A program made the translations under genes and the position numbers. The notes below the pieces were generated by a model. It was given only the letters and a program-made list of their open reading frames with translations. It was not told the origin of the DNA and made no database searches. A stretch of DNA of 13,780 bases, taken from an uncultured Clostridia bacterium (GTDB lineage Bacteria; Bacillota; Clostridia; TANB77; CAG-508). The stretch covers positions 1 to 13,780 of the forward strand of contig CAPYID010000045.1 in NCBI GenBank assembly GCA_948739805.1. Direction: 5' to 3'. This document shows positions 12,497 to 13,780 of this stretch, one piece after another. Every line of letters begins with the position of its first letter. Positions within the stretch are counted from its first letter, which is position 1.

Positions 12497-13249
12497 ATGA
12501 ATATTTTATTAATTATATTTTTTATAATACTTGTACTTATAGCAATACTTACATATTTAATTATTTTAGGTGTAAGCATGGATAAAACAGATGAAGAAAG
12601 AATGATTGAAGATCAAGAACAAAGGGAATATTTAAAAAATTATAGAAAGATAGAGGAAAATAATAATATGGAAATAAAAAGAGGAGATTTATTTTATGCA
12701 GCATTAGACGAAACTTATGTAGGAAGTGAACAAACAGGAGTTAGACCAGTAGTAATAGTACAAAATGATATAGGCAATGAATATAGTCCAACTGTTATAG
12801 TTGCACCAATTACAAGTAAAGTAAATTCAAAAGCTATCATACCAACACATGTATATATTAAAGGATATAAAAACAGATTAAAACAAAATTCACTTGTTTT
12901 GACAGAACAAATTAGAGCAATAGATAAAACAAGATTAAAATATTATATAGGAGCTTTAGATACTGGAGAATTAAGAAAAGTAGATAAAGCCCTTATTATT
13001 TCTTTAGGAATAGATTTGGACAAAGTTAAGAAAGAAGTAATACACAGAGAGGAAATAGAAGAAAAAACAGAATTTGTTACAAGAAAGCAAATATCATCTT
13101 ATGGTATGGTTGCTAGAGAATTTTTAAAACATACAGGAAATTTAGAAATTTCAAATGAAGAATTTGGAAAATATATATTAACTCTTATTGATTTATATTC
13201 TCCAGATGAAGTTGAAAAACAAGCAGACATGCTAAAAGATAGAAAATAA
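12497..13249 (+). CDS. Membrane-anchored MazF/PemK-type toxin fusion, 250 aa
   Basis: ATG 12497 follows AAAGGAG by 9 nt. Residues 3-26 form one strong membrane helix, followed by an acidic stretch (DEERMIEDQEQREYLKNY) like small membrane proteins of integrative elements. Residues 58-172 are a complete MazF/PemK endoribonuclease fold: MEIKRGDLFYAAL, TGVRPVVIVQND with the conserved R83, VIVAPITSK with T106, and SLVLTEQIRAID. Residues 173-250 are a charged extension of unknown role. Classical MazF is about 110-120 aa and soluble. A second start at M58 (ATG 12668, AGAGG 11 nt upstream) could make the soluble toxin domain. No MazE-like antitoxin gene lies directly upstream; a hairpin and a structured RNA region do instead. 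Confidence 0.85.
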   Translation: MNILLIIFFIILVLIAILTYLIILGVSMDKTDEERMIEDQEQREYLKNYRKIEENNNMEIKRGDLFYAALDETYVGSEQTGVRPVVIVQNDIGNEYSPTVIVAPITSKVNSKAIIPTHVYIKGYKNRLKQNSLVLTEQIRAIDKTRLKYYIGALDTGELRKVDKALIISLGIDLDKVKKEVIHREEIEEKTEFVTRKQISSYGMVAREFLKHTGNLEISNEEFGKYILTLIDLYSPDEVEKQADMLKDRK

Positions 13250-13254
13250 TTAGG

Positions 13255-13289
13255 AAAAGGAAGTTTACTGTTAGTATTCTTCTTTTTTG
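13255..13289 (+). terminator. Probable terminator after the MazF-like fusion
   Basis: AAAAG and GAAG on the left pair with CTTCTTTTTT on the right, with TACT/AGTA at the tip and a small internal loop between, ending in a T-run. The pairing is interrupted, so the call is moderate. Confidence 0.5.
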
Positions 13290-13309
13290 CTTGAAAGGAG
13301 CGAAAAACA

Positions 13310-13474
13310 TTGGTTGAAGAAATTTTAATTAACAATACTAAACAAATAGATAAAAATTTAATTCAATATACACTTCAGTTAAGAACTTTAAATTATTTAA
13401 AGGGTAATAACAAGATAGATGAAAAAATTTATAAATCTACTAAAGATAAATTAAATAAGAATTTGCACATTTGA
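13310..13474 (+). CDS. Small SHOCT-like protein, 54 aa
   Basis: TTG 13310 follows AAAGGAG (13294-13300) by 9 nt and the frame ends at TGA 13472-13474. The product is helical and charged: VEEILINNTKQIDKNLIQYTL, then LNYLKGNNKIDEKIYKSTKDKL. The second half follows the SHOCT-type pattern (leucine-rich helix, short G-containing turn, I-D/E-E-x-Y/F helix). Short proteins of this kind are commonly found just before large serine recombinase genes in Firmicutes elements, and the recombinase ATG here is 57 nt downstream. Function is unknown; it may contact the recombinase or influence oligomerisation. Confidence 0.7.
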   Translation: MVEEILINNTKQIDKNLIQYTLQLRTLNYLKGNNKIDEKIYKSTKDKLNKNLHI

Positions 13475-13499
13475 AAGTAAAAAAAGAAGAATATAAAAT
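13471..13499 (+). promoter_or_regulatory. Promoter for the right-hand recombinase
   Basis: TTGAAA (13471-13476) and TAAAAT (13494-13499) are 17 bp apart. The predicted start near 13506 is followed by GGAGG (13522-13526) and ATG 13532. It overlaps the stop of the SHOCT-like gene and has the same -35 context and -10 as the promoter at 3025-3053. Confidence 0.65.
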
Positions 13500-13531
13500 A
13501 ACAATGGTTAAAAATTGGGATGGAGGTATAA

Positions 13532-13780
13532 ATGAATGTAACTTTAATAAAAAAAGTTGATGGAAGAATAAATCGTTCTACTGGATTAAAGATTACAACA
13601 GGTTTGAGAGTAACAGCATATTGTAGAGTTAGTACAGATGGCGAAGATCAAAAAAATAGTTACGAATCTCAAAAATCATATTATAAAGAAAAAATAACTT
13701 CTAATCCAGAATGGAAATATGTTGAAATATATGCAGATGAAGCTATTTCTGGAACATTAGACTATAAAAGAAATGACTTT
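13532..13780 (+). CDS. Large serine recombinase, N-terminal catalytic part (3' end outside window)
   Basis: ATG 13532 is 5 nt after GGAGG; the frame is open to the window edge (83 codons). After a basic leader of about 25 residues the resolvase domain begins RVTAYCRVSTDGEDQKNSYESQ, with the catalytic serine at S34 in CRVST. It continues through YVEIYADEAISGT, another conserved block of large serine recombinases. It should integrate and excise an element by a phosphoserine intermediate. The DNA-binding part, which decides family and site choice, lies to the right. I cannot tell whether it is intact, or whether it belongs to the same element as the recombinase that ends at 693. Confidence 0.9.
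   Translation, partial: MNVTLIKKVDGRINRSTGLKITTGLRVTAYCRVSTDGEDQKNSYESQKSYYKEKITSNPEWKYVEIYADEAISGTLDYKRNDF

Noticed and set aside
1..13780. Canonical Bacillus-type parS, tRNA, rRNA or insertion sequence
   Set aside because: None was seen by eye on either strand; a systematic search was not possible here.

Overview
The window is very AT-rich and reads as low-GC Firmicutes DNA, most likely from a Clostridia-type gut anaerobe. The grounds are strong AGGAGG-type ribosome binding sites, heavy AGA and AAA codon use, standard stop codons including TGA, consensus sigma-A promoters and a Spo0A-like regulator. It looks like the accessory cargo of one or more integrative or conjugative elements. The C-terminal end of a large serine recombinase enters at the left edge (1-693), and the N-terminal catalytic part of a second one leaves at the right edge (13532-13780). 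Neither is complete here. No conjugation gene, insertion sequence, CRISPR array, rRNA or tRNA was recognised.

Left part (1-6595). The recombinase end is followed by a promoter/operator-like dyad, a leader hairpin with a U-run, and a small unknown gene (902-1177). Next comes a parA-parB partition pair with two defects: parA carries a one-base insertion inside its Walker A codons, and the natural parB start codon is ATA. A well-formed promoter then drives a two-gene operon: a MoxR-type AAA+ ATPase with an unusual N-terminal membrane segment and extra domain (3080-5041), and its expected partner, a metallopeptidase/VWA protein with a Q/E/N-rich linker (5081-6595).

Middle part (6640-11090). This holds the most interesting locus, a type III toxin-antitoxin system. 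A consensus promoter is followed by three tandem repeats of 36, 33 and 35 nt, a hairpin with a poor U-tract, and a ToxN/AbiQ-family endoribonuclease gene. The toxin is about twice the usual length because it is fused to a C-terminal CYTH (triphosphate tunnel) domain. A LysR regulator follows, then a radical SAM protein with viperin/MoaA-like features fused to a degenerate receiver domain. A Spo0A-like response regulator converges on it and shares a bidirectional terminator.

Right part (11090-13780). A mostly non-coding stretch has phased T-tracts, a 14-bp inverted repeat and a possible 46-aa ORF. It leads to a sigma-factor-like gene whose Shine-Dalgarno lies inside a 15-bp stem. Then come an apparently structured RNA region of about 190 nt with a possible pseudoknot, and a membrane-anchored MazF/PemK-type toxin fusion. 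Last are a 54-aa SHOCT-like small protein and the second recombinase, whose promoter resembles that of the AAA+ operon. RNA-level control (attenuator-like hairpins, RNA antitoxin, RBS sequestration, structured leader) recurs throughout. All calls come from reading the sequence; no database search was run.
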